This document shows positions 41,741-51,437 of a stretch of DNA of 64,000 nt, piece by piece; the stretch's first letter is position 1; each line of letters opens with the position of its first letter. The DNA is from Algoriphagus sp. Y33 (GTDB taxonomy: Bacteria; Bacteroidota; Bacteroidia; Cytophagales; Cyclobacteriaceae), in contig NZ_CP061947.1 in assembly GCF_014838715.1 (NCBI RefSeq), positions 1,984,001-2,048,000 on the forward strand. Direction: 5' to 3'. Under the pieces are notes generated by a model. It saw only the letters and a program-made list of their open reading frames with translations. It searched no databases and was not told the origin of the DNA. A program made the translations under genes and the position numbers.

Positions 41741-42998
41741 CCATCTTTTCTAAGATTTGCCGGGCGGTTGCCCTGATTGCGGGTACCGCCACAGAATTTC
41801 CAAATTGTTTGTAAGCAGATGCATCTGCAACGGGAATAACATACTCATCAGGAAAACCCTGAAGCCTTGCCCATTCTCTTGGTGTCATTTTCCTTATTCC
41901 AAGTCGGTTTACTTCTCCTTTGATATGGGTAACAGGAGTGAAATCTTCCAATCGATGATCATACACCAGATTGCGCTCTCTTCCCATTCCCCCGCACACC
42001 ACTGCATTGGCAATTCCATCATCAGGAATAATCTCATATCCAAACCCATTTCCTTTTCCCTCATGTCTGGCTTTGTGCTCAACGAGGGTTTTCATGTACT
42101 GCGTGGAAAGGTAGTATTTGACAGAAACCACTGTTTTTTCCTTTACGTCTTCAAAAGAAACTGCCTGATCAAGAGGAGCCGGATAATCAAAATCACTGAC
42201 ACCAAGATCCGCTCTAAATCCCACAATAAAAATCCGCTCTCTATTTTGAGGCACTCCGAAGTTCTTTGCATTCATCACCTGCGGATCAGGCACGTAATAC
42301 CCCAGATCTTCTCTCAATACATTAAGTATTGTTGCCAAAGTTCTTCCTTTATCGTGATTGCGCAGCCCTTTGACATTTTCCAAGAAGAAGGCTTTTGGCT
42401 TTTTCCTTCTGATAATCTCAGCTACATCAAAAAACAAAGTTCCCCTGGTATCTTCAAACCCACCTCTTTTTCCTGCAATCGAAAAAGCCTGACAAGGAAA
42501 CCCCGCGCAAAGTACCTCAAACCCATCAGGTATAAATTGCTTTGTTTCTTCCTTTGTAATATCCCCAAAAGGAACTTCTCCAAAATTAGCTTGGTAAGTC
42601 TTTTTGGCTTGCTCATCCCATTCGCTGGTAAACACACACTTCCCACCCAAACTTTGCATAGCCATTCTAAAGCCCCCAATCCCCGCAAATAAATCGATGA
42701 ATTTGAATTTTGGTTCTTCAGGAGCGGGGAATTGAACATCTGACTTTGGGTCAGAAAGCATATTCTCAAGTGCTTTTTCAGCATCAGGCATGGAAATATC
42801 CACGTCAGGATATTTATACTCCAAGGCCCTTTTCACATGCTGAATGGCTTCGTTTTTATAAAATTGAGAAACTCCGTTCCGGCTATTATGCATGTAATGC
42901 GTAAAGGCAGCTTTGCCAAAATCAGAAGGTTCAACTTCTTTTCTCTTCGGCTTCTGACTGAAAACCTCTTCTAGGGATATGCTTTCGTTAAATTTCAT
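41730..42998 (-). CDS. DNA (cytosine-5) methyltransferase of the HpaII-type system
   Basis: 422 residues. C5-methylase motifs in order: I FIDLFAGIGGFRMAM (about residue 110), IV GFPCQAFSIAG with catalytic Cys, VI FFLENVKGL, VIII QNRERIFIVGF, IX in TPREWARLQGFPDEY and X in YKQFGNSVAVP. About 105 N-terminal residues precede motif I, an extension absent from minimal enzymes (HYMHNSRNGVSQFYKNEA). With the HpaII-like nuclease downstream the expected target is CCGG (inference). Confidence 0.92.
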   Translation of the reverse strand: MKFNESISLEEVFSQKPKRKEVEPSDFGKAAFTHYMHNSRNGVSQFYKNEAIQHVKRALEYKYPDVDISMPDAEKALENMLSDPKSDVQFPAPEEPKFKFIDLFAGIGGFRMAMQSLGGKCVFTSEWDEQAKKTYQANFGEVPFGDITKEETKQFIPDGFEVLCAGFPCQAFSIAGKRGGFEDTRGTLFFDVAEIIRRKKPKAFFLENVKGLRNHDKGRTLATILNVLREDLGYYVPDPQVMNAKNFGVPQNRERIFIVGFRADLGVSDFDYPAPLDQAVSFEDVKEKTVVSVKYYLSTQYMKTLVEHKARHEGKGNGFGYEIIPDDGIANAVVCGGMGRERNLVYDHRLEDFTPVTHIKGEVNRLGIRKMTPREWARLQGFPDEYVIPVADASAYKQFGNSVAVPAIRATARQILEKMDVF

Positions 42999-43143
42999 TC
43001 TGGGTAAAATTAGGCAGAGTCGGCACTTTTCAACAAACTGCCCTCAACTAATTCTCATTAAAATAAGGTACTTCAAATATAGACTATATCTGCTTTTTTA
43101 ACTCTAAAGCGATTAAAGCGTCAAAGGAAGTGGGGAACTTTAT

Positions 43144-43234
43144 CATTTAGGCCACTTCGGTCATCCGTCATAGGTCTTCCAGTCAGTTAAACAAGGTAAA
43201 TATGGTTACTGGCAGCGTTGAGGATAATCATATT
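43144..43234 (-). repeat. 91-bp dispersed repeat, copy 2 (inverted)
   Basis: The minus strand begins AATATGATTATCC and ends GACCGAAGTGGCCTAAATG, the same length as the copy at 35348-35438 and in opposite orientation. It lies in the 298-base gap between the methyltransferase and vsr genes, which otherwise shows no gene. Confidence 0.75.
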
Positions 43235-43296
43235 CAAATATATCCATTATCGCTTTAGCCTCTTATATGGAATTGGATAATATTAAAAAATTGACA

Positions 43297-43788
43297 TCAA
43301 TCGTCAGTTCTAGCTGTATACTGGTGACCAATCACATCCAAAATCTTCTTCAAACAGATCCCTGTTTCCTTCTTCACCTCAAAATCCCAAAATCTAATCA
43401 CTGTCCAGCCTTTTGAATGGTAAAAACCATTGACTTCTCGATCCCGCTGCATATTTCGCTCGATTTTGGAAATCCAAAATTCTTGGTTAGACTTGATGGT
43501 AAGTTTACGGTTTTCCCAATCGTAGCCATGCCAGAAAGATCCATCTACAAAAATCACAAGTTTGTGCTTCTTTATACTGATATCAGGCTTTCCCATAAGA
43601 GCTATCTTTGGCGTCTTGTACCTCACTCCCGCTTCCCAAAGTGCTTTTTTCAGCAGTTTCTCAGGTTTTGTCCCCTTTGACTTGATTTTGGACATGTTCA
43701 GTGAGCGGGCTTTTGTAGTATAAAAACCATTCTCTTCGCAGAATTGCGCGACGGCAATTTTAGGAACAATGTATTTTTTAGAGCCCAA
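43297..43788 (-). CDS. vsr: Very short patch repair endonuclease
   Basis: 163 residues, the usual Vsr size. Conserved blocks: RSLNMSKIKSKGTKPEKLLKKAL, then GKPDISI with the catalytic Asp, VIFVDGSFWHGYDW, and the end GWTVIRFWDFEV. Vsr nicks at T:G mismatches made by deamination of 5-methylcytosine. Its presence next to a C5 methylase agrees with the HpaII system of Haemophilus, which also has an associated Vsr enzyme. It is separated from the methylase by 298 bases that hold a repeat, so it likely has its own promoter. Confidence 0.93.
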   Translation of the reverse strand: MGSKKYIVPKIAVAQFCEENGFYTTKARSLNMSKIKSKGTKPEKLLKKALWEAGVRYKTPKIALMGKPDISIKKHKLVIFVDGSFWHGYDWENRKLTIKSNQEFWISKIERNMQRDREVNGFYHSKGWTVIRFWDFEVKKETGICLKKILDVIGHQYTARTDD

Positions 43789-43864
43789 TGGGATAATGTT
43801 TTGGTGGATATTCCGTGATAGAACCTAAGAAACCGGAATAAAGTTAACGATGCTATCCTCCACT

Positions 43865-44443
43865 TTATACCCTCTTCTCCCAAAACTTCAATTTCCCTTT
43901 ATTACCTGACTTGATCAGTCGGTAACTTTCGGGTATCTCGGAAGCATCACCGCAGTAGGTTACGATTCTGGTTTCAACGGGTAGTTCTTCAAACTTCTTC
44001 CGGATTAGCTTCTTATACGCATGATATTGCTCATGGTTGATGGAGTTATCCTTGTGCAGTTTATCTCTTAGATCTATGTTTTCTTCAAATGCATTGAAAA
44101 AATAAAAGGAATCGAATTGATTAAAATCCAGATTCCTCAAATCATCACAGATGAAATTTGTATTCTCTACCTGATACTTTTCTGCCAGTTTTCCTGAGAT
44201 TTGAACCAGATTCATCCGCTGCTCCACTCCGGTAATTTTAGCTTCAGAATTTACCGCCGCTACCAAGCAAAACTTTCCAACTCCCGATCCTAAATCCAAG
44301 ACAGATTTGCCCCCTCCCTCCCCCAAATATGCTATAGCTTTCTTTGCTACACCCACAGGCGTCCAATGTGTGCCGGAGAGTTTTTTGATTTTTACAGGGT
44401 AAAGCAAATCAAATTCTTCGTCGGTTAGTTCTCTCAATTCCAT
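43865..44443 (-). CDS. SAM-dependent methyltransferase
   Basis: 192 residues, class I Rossmann fold. Motif I is VLDLGSGVGKFCLVAA (about residue 48), followed by ITGVEQRMNLVQIS (acidic loop), FICDDLRNLDF and FYFFNAFEENI as motif IV. The 'HWTPVGVAKKAI' lead-in recalls distant Dot1- or protein methyltransferase-like enzymes. Substrate unknown. It is on the same strand as vsr, 76 bases upstream, and may be incidental to the restriction cluster. Confidence 0.7.
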   Translation of the reverse strand: MELRELTDEEFDLLYPVKIKKLSGTHWTPVGVAKKAIAYLGEGGGKSVLDLGSGVGKFCLVAAVNSEAKITGVEQRMNLVQISGKLAEKYQVENTNFICDDLRNLDFNQFDSFYFFNAFEENIDLRDKLHKDNSINHEQYHAYKKLIRKKFEELPVETRIVTYCGDASEIPESYRLIKSGNKGKLKFWEKRV

Positions 44444-44527
44444 GATCCCCCAAAAGTATTCAGCTTTTACTTAATTTTAAAAACACGTAAAAATAAACAA
44501 CTCAATAAGTAGAAGACGTCAAATCTA

Positions 44528-45040
44528 ATGGTAATGAAAACCCAACCCGAAGTTTGGTTAAGAGGGCCCGTAACCGGTTTTTCTTCAGCATTGCAACCAG
44601 TGGTGCATGCTATTTTGCAGGCACAGGAAGAAATCCATCAGCTGACGAAAGACTTTCCTTCCGACTTACTTTGGGAAAGACCTGCGGGAATGGCAAGTCC
44701 CGGATTTCATCTTCAGCATATCGCAGGAGTACTGGATCGCATGGTCACATATGCTAAAGCGGAAATCCTAGCTCAGCAACAATTTGATTATTTGAAAAAT
44801 GAAGGGCTGGCCAATAAAGACCTGACTACAGAAATTCTAGTCGGAAACTTGGACGATCAGATCACTGAATTCTTGGATTTTCTTTCTGTCCTCGATGTCA
44901 ATACCTTACCTGATTTCCGGGGAGTGGGAAGAGCACAGTTGCCTTCCACTGTCGGTGGATTATTGTTTCATGCTGCAGAACATACCCAGCGGCATGTTGG
45001 GCAATTGCTGGTCACGGTAAAGGTTATACTGGCTAACTAA
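44528..45040 (+). CDS. DinB-family protein
   Basis: 170 residues (an ATG two codons later is equally possible). DinB/YfiT four-helix fold with metal-ligand His candidates in GFHLQHIAGVLDRM (about residues 58-71) and the C-terminal AAEHTQRHVGQLLVTVK. Similar proteins are putative thiol-dependent S-transferases. It shares little sequence with the other DinB-type gene at 3248 beyond the fold. Confidence 0.8.
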   Translation: MVMKTQPEVWLRGPVTGFSSALQPVVHAILQAQEEIHQLTKDFPSDLLWERPAGMASPGFHLQHIAGVLDRMVTYAKAEILAQQQFDYLKNEGLANKDLTTEILVGNLDDQITEFLDFLSVLDVNTLPDFRGVGRAQLPSTVGGLLFHAAEHTQRHVGQLLVTVKVILAN

Positions 45041-45134
45041 AATCAGGTCCTTCCACATCTTTGATTACGAGAAGTTCTCCAATCAAAATCACCTGACAAC
45101 TTACCTCCTCCAAACCTTCAACACAGTCTTATAT

Positions 45135-45169
45135 AGGCAACAGTAGAAAACTTTTTTCTTCTGTTGCCT
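45135..45169. terminator. Bidirectional terminator
   Basis: AGGCAACAGTAGAAAA (45135-45150) pairs with TTTTCTTCTGTTGCCT (45154-45169), one mismatch and a 3-nt loop, with A/T runs on both sides. It lies between the convergent DinB and permease genes. Confidence 0.75.
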
Positions 45170-45176
45170 TTTCTGA

Positions 45177-47804
45177 TCACTCCGTCTTGAGACTCACCGC
45201 CGGATTAATCACTGCCGCACGGACTACCTGATATCCCACTGATAGTGCTGCTATCAAAAATGAGCAGCCTACTGCAATGGCAAATGTCCAAACGTCCAAT
45301 TTGATTTTGAATGCAAAATCCTGAAGCCAATTGTTCATAAACCACCAGCCCAGTGGTGCTGCGATAAGAAATGCGATCACTATCAGCCGGACGAATTCTT
45401 GTCCAAAAATCCAGATAATATGGCGTATCCCACCACCCATTACTTTTCTGATGCCTACTTCCTTGGTTTTCTGGGCAACCATAAAAGAGACCAATCCATA
45501 CAAGCCAAGACATCCGATGAAGATTGCTATAAAAGAAAAAACCTGAATTCCCCTTAGAATAGTTTCCTCGGATTCGTAAAATTGGGCAATACTTTCATCC
45601 ACAAATGAGTACTCGAAAAGTTGATCCGGATAGTGTTCTTGCCAAAGCTTCTCTATTTCACCCAGGGTAGCAATCGTTGTGTTACTGTTGATCTTAATGG
45701 CAAAGTTGGAATACCAATTACTTCCGGTAGCAATCAATGCTGCGGAAATTTCCTCATGGAATGATTTATCATGAAAATTCCGGACTACTCCTACAATGGG
45801 CCCTTTCATCGATCCACCATTCGCATAGATCATTTTTCCAAGTGCTTCTTCATATGATTCTATCCCAAGTTTGTGAAGTAAAGCTTCATTTACTATCACC
45901 TCCCGCACTGTATCTGAGGGAAGAATATTTCTCCCAGCCAATAATTCCAAATCAAACGTGGAGATATAATCTGCATCTGCCAATTTCATATTTGTCCGAA
46001 AATTTACCTCTTCAGTATCACTTTCAAACCTGATAGAATTGCCCCAATCATTGGATGAAGCAGGAGCCGCAAGGCAAAGCGAAACTTTTTCCACTCCGGG
46101 CAACCTTAAAAATTCATTCTTCAGCGTGTGCATAGTATTCAGAGAATCCCCACCCAGTTTCACCATCACCAGCGATTCTTTGTCGAAACCAAGTTCCGCC
46201 TGTCTGGAAAAACGCATTTGATTCATAATGACAATCAGACCTATAATCAACACCTGTGAAATAGCGAACTGCGTAACAATAAGTGAGCGCCGGGTATTGA
46301 AGCCGCCCAACTGCTGCATGGAAAGTTTTCCCTTCAGTGCAGTCACCGGCTTGAATCCAGTCAGTATAAGCGCCGGATAGCATCCTGCCAGAACAGTAAT
46401 CAGGATACCCAGACCTGCAATAAACAGCAGGAACACTCCGTCTGCACCGAAATTCAGCGGTATCTGTGTTTTGAAAAAAGAATTGACGGAGGGCACCAAG
46501 AAATATGCTGCCACTACTGCCAAGAATATGCTTGCGGACGTGATTATGGCTGTTTCCATAAGGAATTGCCAGAAAAGCTGTCCGCGGAGACTGCCCAGAA
46601 CTTTTCTTACGCCCACTTCTTTTGATCTCTTAAGCGCCTGCGCTGTAGCAAGATTCACGAAGTTTACACAGGCTGTAATCAAAAGGAAAATCCCAATAGC
46701 TGACAGAATCCATAAATCAGACTTCTCTATAGCTCCTCCAAACTTGCCATTGAAATGAATGTCCGACAGCGGCTGTAATTTGTAGTGATGTACATTCTTA
46801 CTAGTTGGCCGGAACTGTTTTACATAAGGCTGTAGCGCTTCCTCTACCTGCATGGGAGTCACATGAGGCTGAAGCAAAGTATAGCAATACATCCCACTGC
46901 TGATTCCTCCCCAGGCATTTTCGCTTGCCAGCCAGGGATTAAAATCCTTCAACGTAGGATAAGAAACAAATAGCTCCGTTTTGATATCCGTGGTAACAGG
47001 CAGATCCTTCAAGATGCCCGTAATGGTAAAAGGTATTTTATTGTTGTAGGAAATAACTTGGCCAATGGGATTCTGGGTTCCAAAATACTTCCGAGCCATG
47101 CGTTCGGTGATGATTGCAGTATTTGGATCATTTAATGCTGTGGTGATATCCCCTTGGGAAAGCGGGAAATTAAAGATTTCGAAGAAAGTTGGCTCTGTAA
47201 AAGCTATACCCTCTGGTTCTTTGATCTTCACCAGCTCCCCACCCCGTTCAAATGTGATCAGCGCATCGGTTTCATTAAACACTCTTGCTACTTTCTCTCC
47301 ATAGGTGTGATTTTCCCTAAAAACTTCTCCCAATGGTGAGGGGACTGCATTGACAAAAGAAACTGTTTCACGATGCTGCTCTGTTACAATTCGGTATATT
47401 CTATCCTTATTTTGGTGAAAATCATCAAAGCCGGTATGATGCTTCACCAGTGCGAAAATTAAAATGCAGCAGGTGATGCTGAGTGCCAGTCCGGCAATAT
47501 TGATCAGTGCATATTCTTTGTTCCGAATAATGGTTCTCCATCCGATTTTGAAATAACTTTTATACATACCGTTTGTGTTAAATTTTTGATATCCTTTTCT
47601 TGATTTGATAATACCCGGACGAAAAAGCAGCACTACATCGACAATAAATTTCCAGTCTGCTTTACGTTTTCCGAATTCTTTGTAGCGGCGGTCATATACT
47701 TCCAGTAGATCTCCTTCTATGTAATCCAGCAGTCTTGGTTGACAAAACCAGCGGAAAAAGCTCAGGAAAAGCCCGGGAGGAGAAATTTGTTCTTTCTTCA
47801 TCAC
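45177..47804 (-). CDS. FtsX/MacB-type ABC transporter permease with prefix domain
   Basis: 875 residues. The N-terminal 75 residues are the 'permease prefix' segment typical of Bacteroidota (PPGLFLSFFRWFCQPRLLDYIEGDLLEVYDRRY). Then a first membrane helix, a MacB-like periplasmic domain, an FtsX block of helices near residue 375-480, a second periplasmic domain and a second FtsX block (790-870, QKTKEVGIRKVMGG). No ATPase is encoded beside it. The preceding PadR gene ends one base away, so the pair is a PadR-regulated transporter unit. Confidence 0.88.
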   Translation of the reverse strand: MMKKEQISPPGLFLSFFRWFCQPRLLDYIEGDLLEVYDRRYKEFGKRKADWKFIVDVVLLFRPGIIKSRKGYQKFNTNGMYKSYFKIGWRTIIRNKEYALINIAGLALSITCCILIFALVKHHTGFDDFHQNKDRIYRIVTEQHRETVSFVNAVPSPLGEVFRENHTYGEKVARVFNETDALITFERGGELVKIKEPEGIAFTEPTFFEIFNFPLSQGDITTALNDPNTAIITERMARKYFGTQNPIGQVISYNNKIPFTITGILKDLPVTTDIKTELFVSYPTLKDFNPWLASENAWGGISSGMYCYTLLQPHVTPMQVEEALQPYVKQFRPTSKNVHHYKLQPLSDIHFNGKFGGAIEKSDLWILSAIGIFLLITACVNFVNLATAQALKRSKEVGVRKVLGSLRGQLFWQFLMETAIITSASIFLAVVAAYFLVPSVNSFFKTQIPLNFGADGVFLLFIAGLGILITVLAGCYPALILTGFKPVTALKGKLSMQQLGGFNTRRSLIVTQFAISQVLIIGLIVIMNQMRFSRQAELGFDKESLVMVKLGGDSLNTMHTLKNEFLRLPGVEKVSLCLAAPASSNDWGNSIRFESDTEEVNFRTNMKLADADYISTFDLELLAGRNILPSDTVREVIVNEALLHKLGIESYEEALGKMIYANGGSMKGPIVGVVRNFHDKSFHEEISAALIATGSNWYSNFAIKINSNTTIATLGEIEKLWQEHYPDQLFEYSFVDESIAQFYESEETILRGIQVFSFIAIFIGCLGLYGLVSFMVAQKTKEVGIRKVMGGGIRHIIWIFGQEFVRLIVIAFLIAAPLGWWFMNNWLQDFAFKIKLDVWTFAIAVGCSFLIAALSVGYQVVRAAVINPAVSLKTE

Positions 47805-48169
47805 TTATATTCCTGCTAAGTTTGATTGCCAAATTGTTTCTGGGATCGCTCTCCAGAGTTCATCCCTGGTATCTTTGGCATATTGAATAGCTTTCTTTCC
47901 AAGTGCCGTAATTTCGAAATACCTCCTGGGGCGGCCTGCCCTCTCCTCGGTAGATTTACCCGCATAGGATTTGAGGTACCCCTTACCCTCCATCCTACCC
48001 AATGCTGTGTGTAGCGCTCCCATACTCACAGTTCTGGTGAGTCTGGATTCTATTTCATCTTTGATCGCAACGCTATAGGCGGCATTGTTCAGAATTCCCA
48101 CCGTAAGGATTACGATCTCTTCAAACTCGCCCAGTTGATAATAAACTCGCCCAGTTGATAATCTTTCAT
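47805..48169 (-). pseudogene. PadR-family regulator frameshifted by a 20-bp tandem duplication
   Basis: The family-typical start is the ATG at 48167-48169 (MKDYQLGEF). The 20 bases 48123-48142 are repeated exactly at 48143-48162, so translation from this ATG stops after 19 codons (MKDYQLGEFIINWASLKRS). Removing one unit restores a 114-residue PadR winged helix: YQLGEFEEIVILTVGIL, then SMGALHTALGRMEGKGYL and GRPRRYFEITALGKKA. The downstream frame stays open back to an ATG at 48281, which would add an unrelated N-terminus (MFHCVRLKFRN...). As written, the regulator is probably not made in normal form. Confidence 0.85.
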
Positions 48170-48710
48170 AGCATACAGTATATTCTCCAAATGTAGGAGT
48201 AATAGTCGTGCCAATATAAAACAACCCAATTCTGACTAATGAAAGGTTATTTCTGAACTTTAGGCGTACGCAATGGAACATTATTGGTCGATAATGGACT
48301 TTTATAAAAATTCCGGTAACAAACTTCCTCGGTAAAAGAAGATAAAAACACTCTGGGATTCGGTAAACTTTAGTAATTCAGTCAAGCAAGCGTCATTTGT
48401 CTTACGGCAAGAAGGAGCAGAGAAATTATACAGCGATGGATTCAGATAGAACCACATCTAACTTATTCTTTGCACTTTTACTTTTTCGGTAAAAATGATA
48501 TCCCATTAATCTCATAATTTGCAAATCCTTTGGCTAAGAAAACAATCATGAGGAGGGACTTTACAAACAGGCATAAAAGTGTTGTTGGGAAATATGACTC
48601 CGACTTCCTACCCTCCGGTAGGCGGCGCTCAGTCTGACAATTATCGCTAATACTGTGTCCTTCACGGTTAAAAGTCTTTCAGAAAAACTTTAAATAAACC
48701 TATTCTCCAA
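48170..48710. other. Intergenic stretch without recognised gene
   Basis: 541 bases between the PadR start and the divergent dehydrogenase gene. It contains a GC-rich hairpin (CCTACC-CTCC-GGTAGG, 48607-48622) and presumably promoters for both sides. I see no open frame with family resemblance. Confidence 0.4.
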
Positions 48711-51404
48711 ATGCATAAACCTATTAAGCTACTTCTTTCCTGTAGTATATCACTTGTTGTTTTTTCCAACTGTACACCCGAAAAATCTCCTTTTGACATC
48801 TCTCCTGCAGATTCCCTGGATCCAAAAAGGATGGAAGCACCCTACCCTTCCATAAGTATTCCCGAAGGAACGGATATGGAATCCCCACGCTGGAAAGGCA
48901 TTGACTTATCTCCCCAGCCTCCTGTGGTTCCGCTATCTGCAAATGAGCAGCTGAAGACTTTTGTGCTGCAGCCTGGCTATAAGTTGGAACCTATTCTTTC
49001 CGAACCTCAGATTCGGGAACCCGCTGCGATACAGTTTGACGGTAATGGGAGAATGTATGTCCTGGAACTGAGAACATACATGCAAGACATCGATGCCAAT
49101 GGTGAACTGATGCCGACCTCCCGCATATCAAGATGGGAAGACAAGGACAACGACGGCATTTATGAAACAAGTGTCATCTTTCTGGATAGTCTGATATTTC
49201 CGCGATTCGTAGTTCCTTTTGGGAAAAATACCATTTTATCCATGGAGTCAAACGAGGATAATGTCTACAAATACACCGATACCAATAACGATGGTAAGGC
49301 AGACAAAAAGGAGCTTTTTGCAACCGGACTCGGAAGATCCGGAAACGTAGAGCACCAGACGAGTTTCCTGACTTGGACTATGGACAACTGGATGTATAGC
49401 ACCTACAATTCGAAAAGGATCCGCTGGACACCCGATGGGGTCATTCAGGAACCTACAGGAAATCCTTACGGGCAATGGGGCGTAACCCAAGACAACTATG
49501 GACAGGTATGGTTCCAAGACGGTGCCGGCGGAGTCCCTCAAAACTTCAATTTGCCAATCGTCTACGGCAACTTTGCGATCAAGGGACAGTTTAAAGATGG
49601 CTTTAGAGAACCGTTTAGCTTGGTGAAGCTGGCTGATTTCGAACCCGGAATGAGAGAAACAAAACCTGATGGCTCACTGAGTAATGTAACCGGTTCAGCT
49701 GGAAACGATGTGTTTCGAGGCGATAGACTTCCAAAGGAAATCCAAAATCAATACTTCTATGGTGAACCTGTGGGACGAATTGTACGACAAGTCCAGGTAG
49801 AGAAATCGGAAGGACTTTCCTATATCCAAAACCCTTACAGAGAAGCTGAAACTGAATTTATCCAATCTACCGATCCGCTTTTCCGACCCGTGGATATGGC
49901 AACTGCTCCCGACGGCACGATGTATATCGTCGATATGTATCGTGGGATCATCCAGCAGGGAAATTGGACTCAGGACGGCAGTTACCTACGCACCAAAATC
50001 CAACAATACCAAATGGATGATATCATAGGCAACGGAAGGATTTGGAGATTGACCTACGAAGGAATGGAAAGAAACAAGGAGAAGCCGAGGATGTACGAGG
50101 AAACTTCCGCCGAACTCGTACGCCATCTGAGCAATCCAAACGGCTGGTGGCGCGATCAGGCACAGCAGCTGATCATCTTGAATCAGGATAAATCCGTGGT
50201 GAAAGAGTTGGAAAATCTGGTGAACACTTCCGATAATGAATTGACCCGTATTCATGCACTATGGACACTGGAAGGCTTAACTTCTCTGGATCTTGCCCTC
50301 GTCAAAAAACTGATGAAGAATTCCAGCCCCCAGATACGTATCCAAGCATTGCGTGCCAGCGAAAGTCTCTATAAGTATGGAGAGAAAAGTTTGGCAGCTG
50401 ATTACAGAGAAATGATCAAAGATTCAGCTACAGATGTGGCATTACAGGCATTGCTGAGTGCTTATGTATTGAATGTTGACCAGGTGGAAGAATTGATCAA
50501 AGCTACGCTGAAAGAGAACCAAGCACAGGGAATTCAGGTCATAGGGACTCAGCTTTTGGAACGTATTGCTAAGGAGAAGGAACTCGCAGCTACCCAGTAT
50601 GCTCCTGAGGAATTGGCGCTTTTTAATAAAGGAAAAAGCATTTTTGACAGCTACTGTTCTACCTGTCATGGTGCAAAAGGGCTTGGAACTCCTACCGGCG
50701 GGGGACAACTGATTGCACCTGCTTTCTCAGGCTCTCCTAGAATTATGGGGCATCCTGAATATGCTGTTAAAACCCTGTTGCATGGCTTGACCGGTGCGAT
50801 TGATGGCAAAGAATACGAAGGTGTGATGATTGCTATGGATAGCAATGACGACGAATGGATCGCATCAGTCATATCTTACATCCGCAATGAGTTTGGTAAT
50901 TCGGGAAGTTTCGTGAGCCCTGAATTTGTAACTCAAGTGAGACAAGAAACTGCAAGCAGAGAAGGCACCTACCAATTTGATGAGCTGATTCAGGAAATTC
51001 CCAAGGCACTTAGCTATCAGGATAATTGGAAAATCACTGCAAGCAGCACGGCACTACAAGGTGTGGGCTCCACGAAAGATCCTTCTTATGCTTTTAGCTT
51101 CAAAGGATGGAAAACAGAAACTCCACAAGAATCCGGGATGTGGTTCCGAATCGAACTTCCAAAAGAAAGAAACTTGACAGAAATACAGTTTGATGCGGGA
51201 GATAAAGAGTTTCCCAAAAAGTATAAAGTGTCACTTTCCGTTGATGGAAAAAGCTGGACAGAAGTTGCCAATGGATCAGGCGTCAAAGGCTTGAACACCA
51301 TTCAATGGAAAGCTGAAGAAAACGCAAGATTCCTGAAAATGGAAACTGTTGAAAAAGGCGAAGAACCCTGGGCAATGAAGCAATTGGTACTCTTTGCCAG
51401 ATAA
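48711..51404 (+). CDS. Membrane-bound dehydrogenase with propeller, HEAT, cytochrome c and discoidin-like domains
   Basis: 897 residues. Lipoprotein signal (KLLLSCSISLVVFSNC); a sugar-dehydrogenase-like beta propeller (about residues 85-440: GYKLEPILSEPQIREPAAI, PDGTMYIVDMYRGIIQQG); HEAT-like helices (about 460-610); a class I cytochrome c domain with heme site YCSTCHGAKGLG (about 645) and axial Met expected later; and a C-terminal F5/8-type sheet (RFLKMETVEKGEEPWAMKQL). It probably oxidises a sugar or polyol in the periplasm and passes electrons to the respiratory chain. Confidence 0.85.
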   Translation: MHKPIKLLLSCSISLVVFSNCTPEKSPFDISPADSLDPKRMEAPYPSISIPEGTDMESPRWKGIDLSPQPPVVPLSANEQLKTFVLQPGYKLEPILSEPQIREPAAIQFDGNGRMYVLELRTYMQDIDANGELMPTSRISRWEDKDNDGIYETSVIFLDSLIFPRFVVPFGKNTILSMESNEDNVYKYTDTNNDGKADKKELFATGLGRSGNVEHQTSFLTWTMDNWMYSTYNSKRIRWTPDGVIQEPTGNPYGQWGVTQDNYGQVWFQDGAGGVPQNFNLPIVYGNFAIKGQFKDGFREPFSLVKLADFEPGMRETKPDGSLSNVTGSAGNDVFRGDRLPKEIQNQYFYGEPVGRIVRQVQVEKSEGLSYIQNPYREAETEFIQSTDPLFRPVDMATAPDGTMYIVDMYRGIIQQGNWTQDGSYLRTKIQQYQMDDIIGNGRIWRLTYEGMERNKEKPRMYEETSAELVRHLSNPNGWWRDQAQQLIILNQDKSVVKELENLVNTSDNELTRIHALWTLEGLTSLDLALVKKLMKNSSPQIRIQALRASESLYKYGEKSLAADYREMIKDSATDVALQALLSAYVLNVDQVEELIKATLKENQAQGIQVIGTQLLERIAKEKELAATQYAPEELALFNKGKSIFDSYCSTCHGAKGLGTPTGGGQLIAPAFSGSPRIMGHPEYAVKTLLHGLTGAIDGKEYEGVMIAMDSNDDEWIASVISYIRNEFGNSGSFVSPEFVTQVRQETASREGTYQFDELIQEIPKALSYQDNWKITASSTALQGVGSTKDPSYAFSFKGWKTETPQESGMWFRIELPKERNLTEIQFDAGDKEFPKKYKVSLSVDGKSWTEVANGSGVKGLNTIQWKAEENARFLKMETVEKGEEPWAMKQLVLFAR

Positions 51405-51437
51405 TATTCCACAGTCTGCAACTTTACTAAACTTAGA

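Noticed and set aside
41757..42692. 311-codon plus-strand open frame
   Set aside because: It is antisense to the C5 methyltransferase gene, which has every family motif; the antisense product shows no family resemblance.
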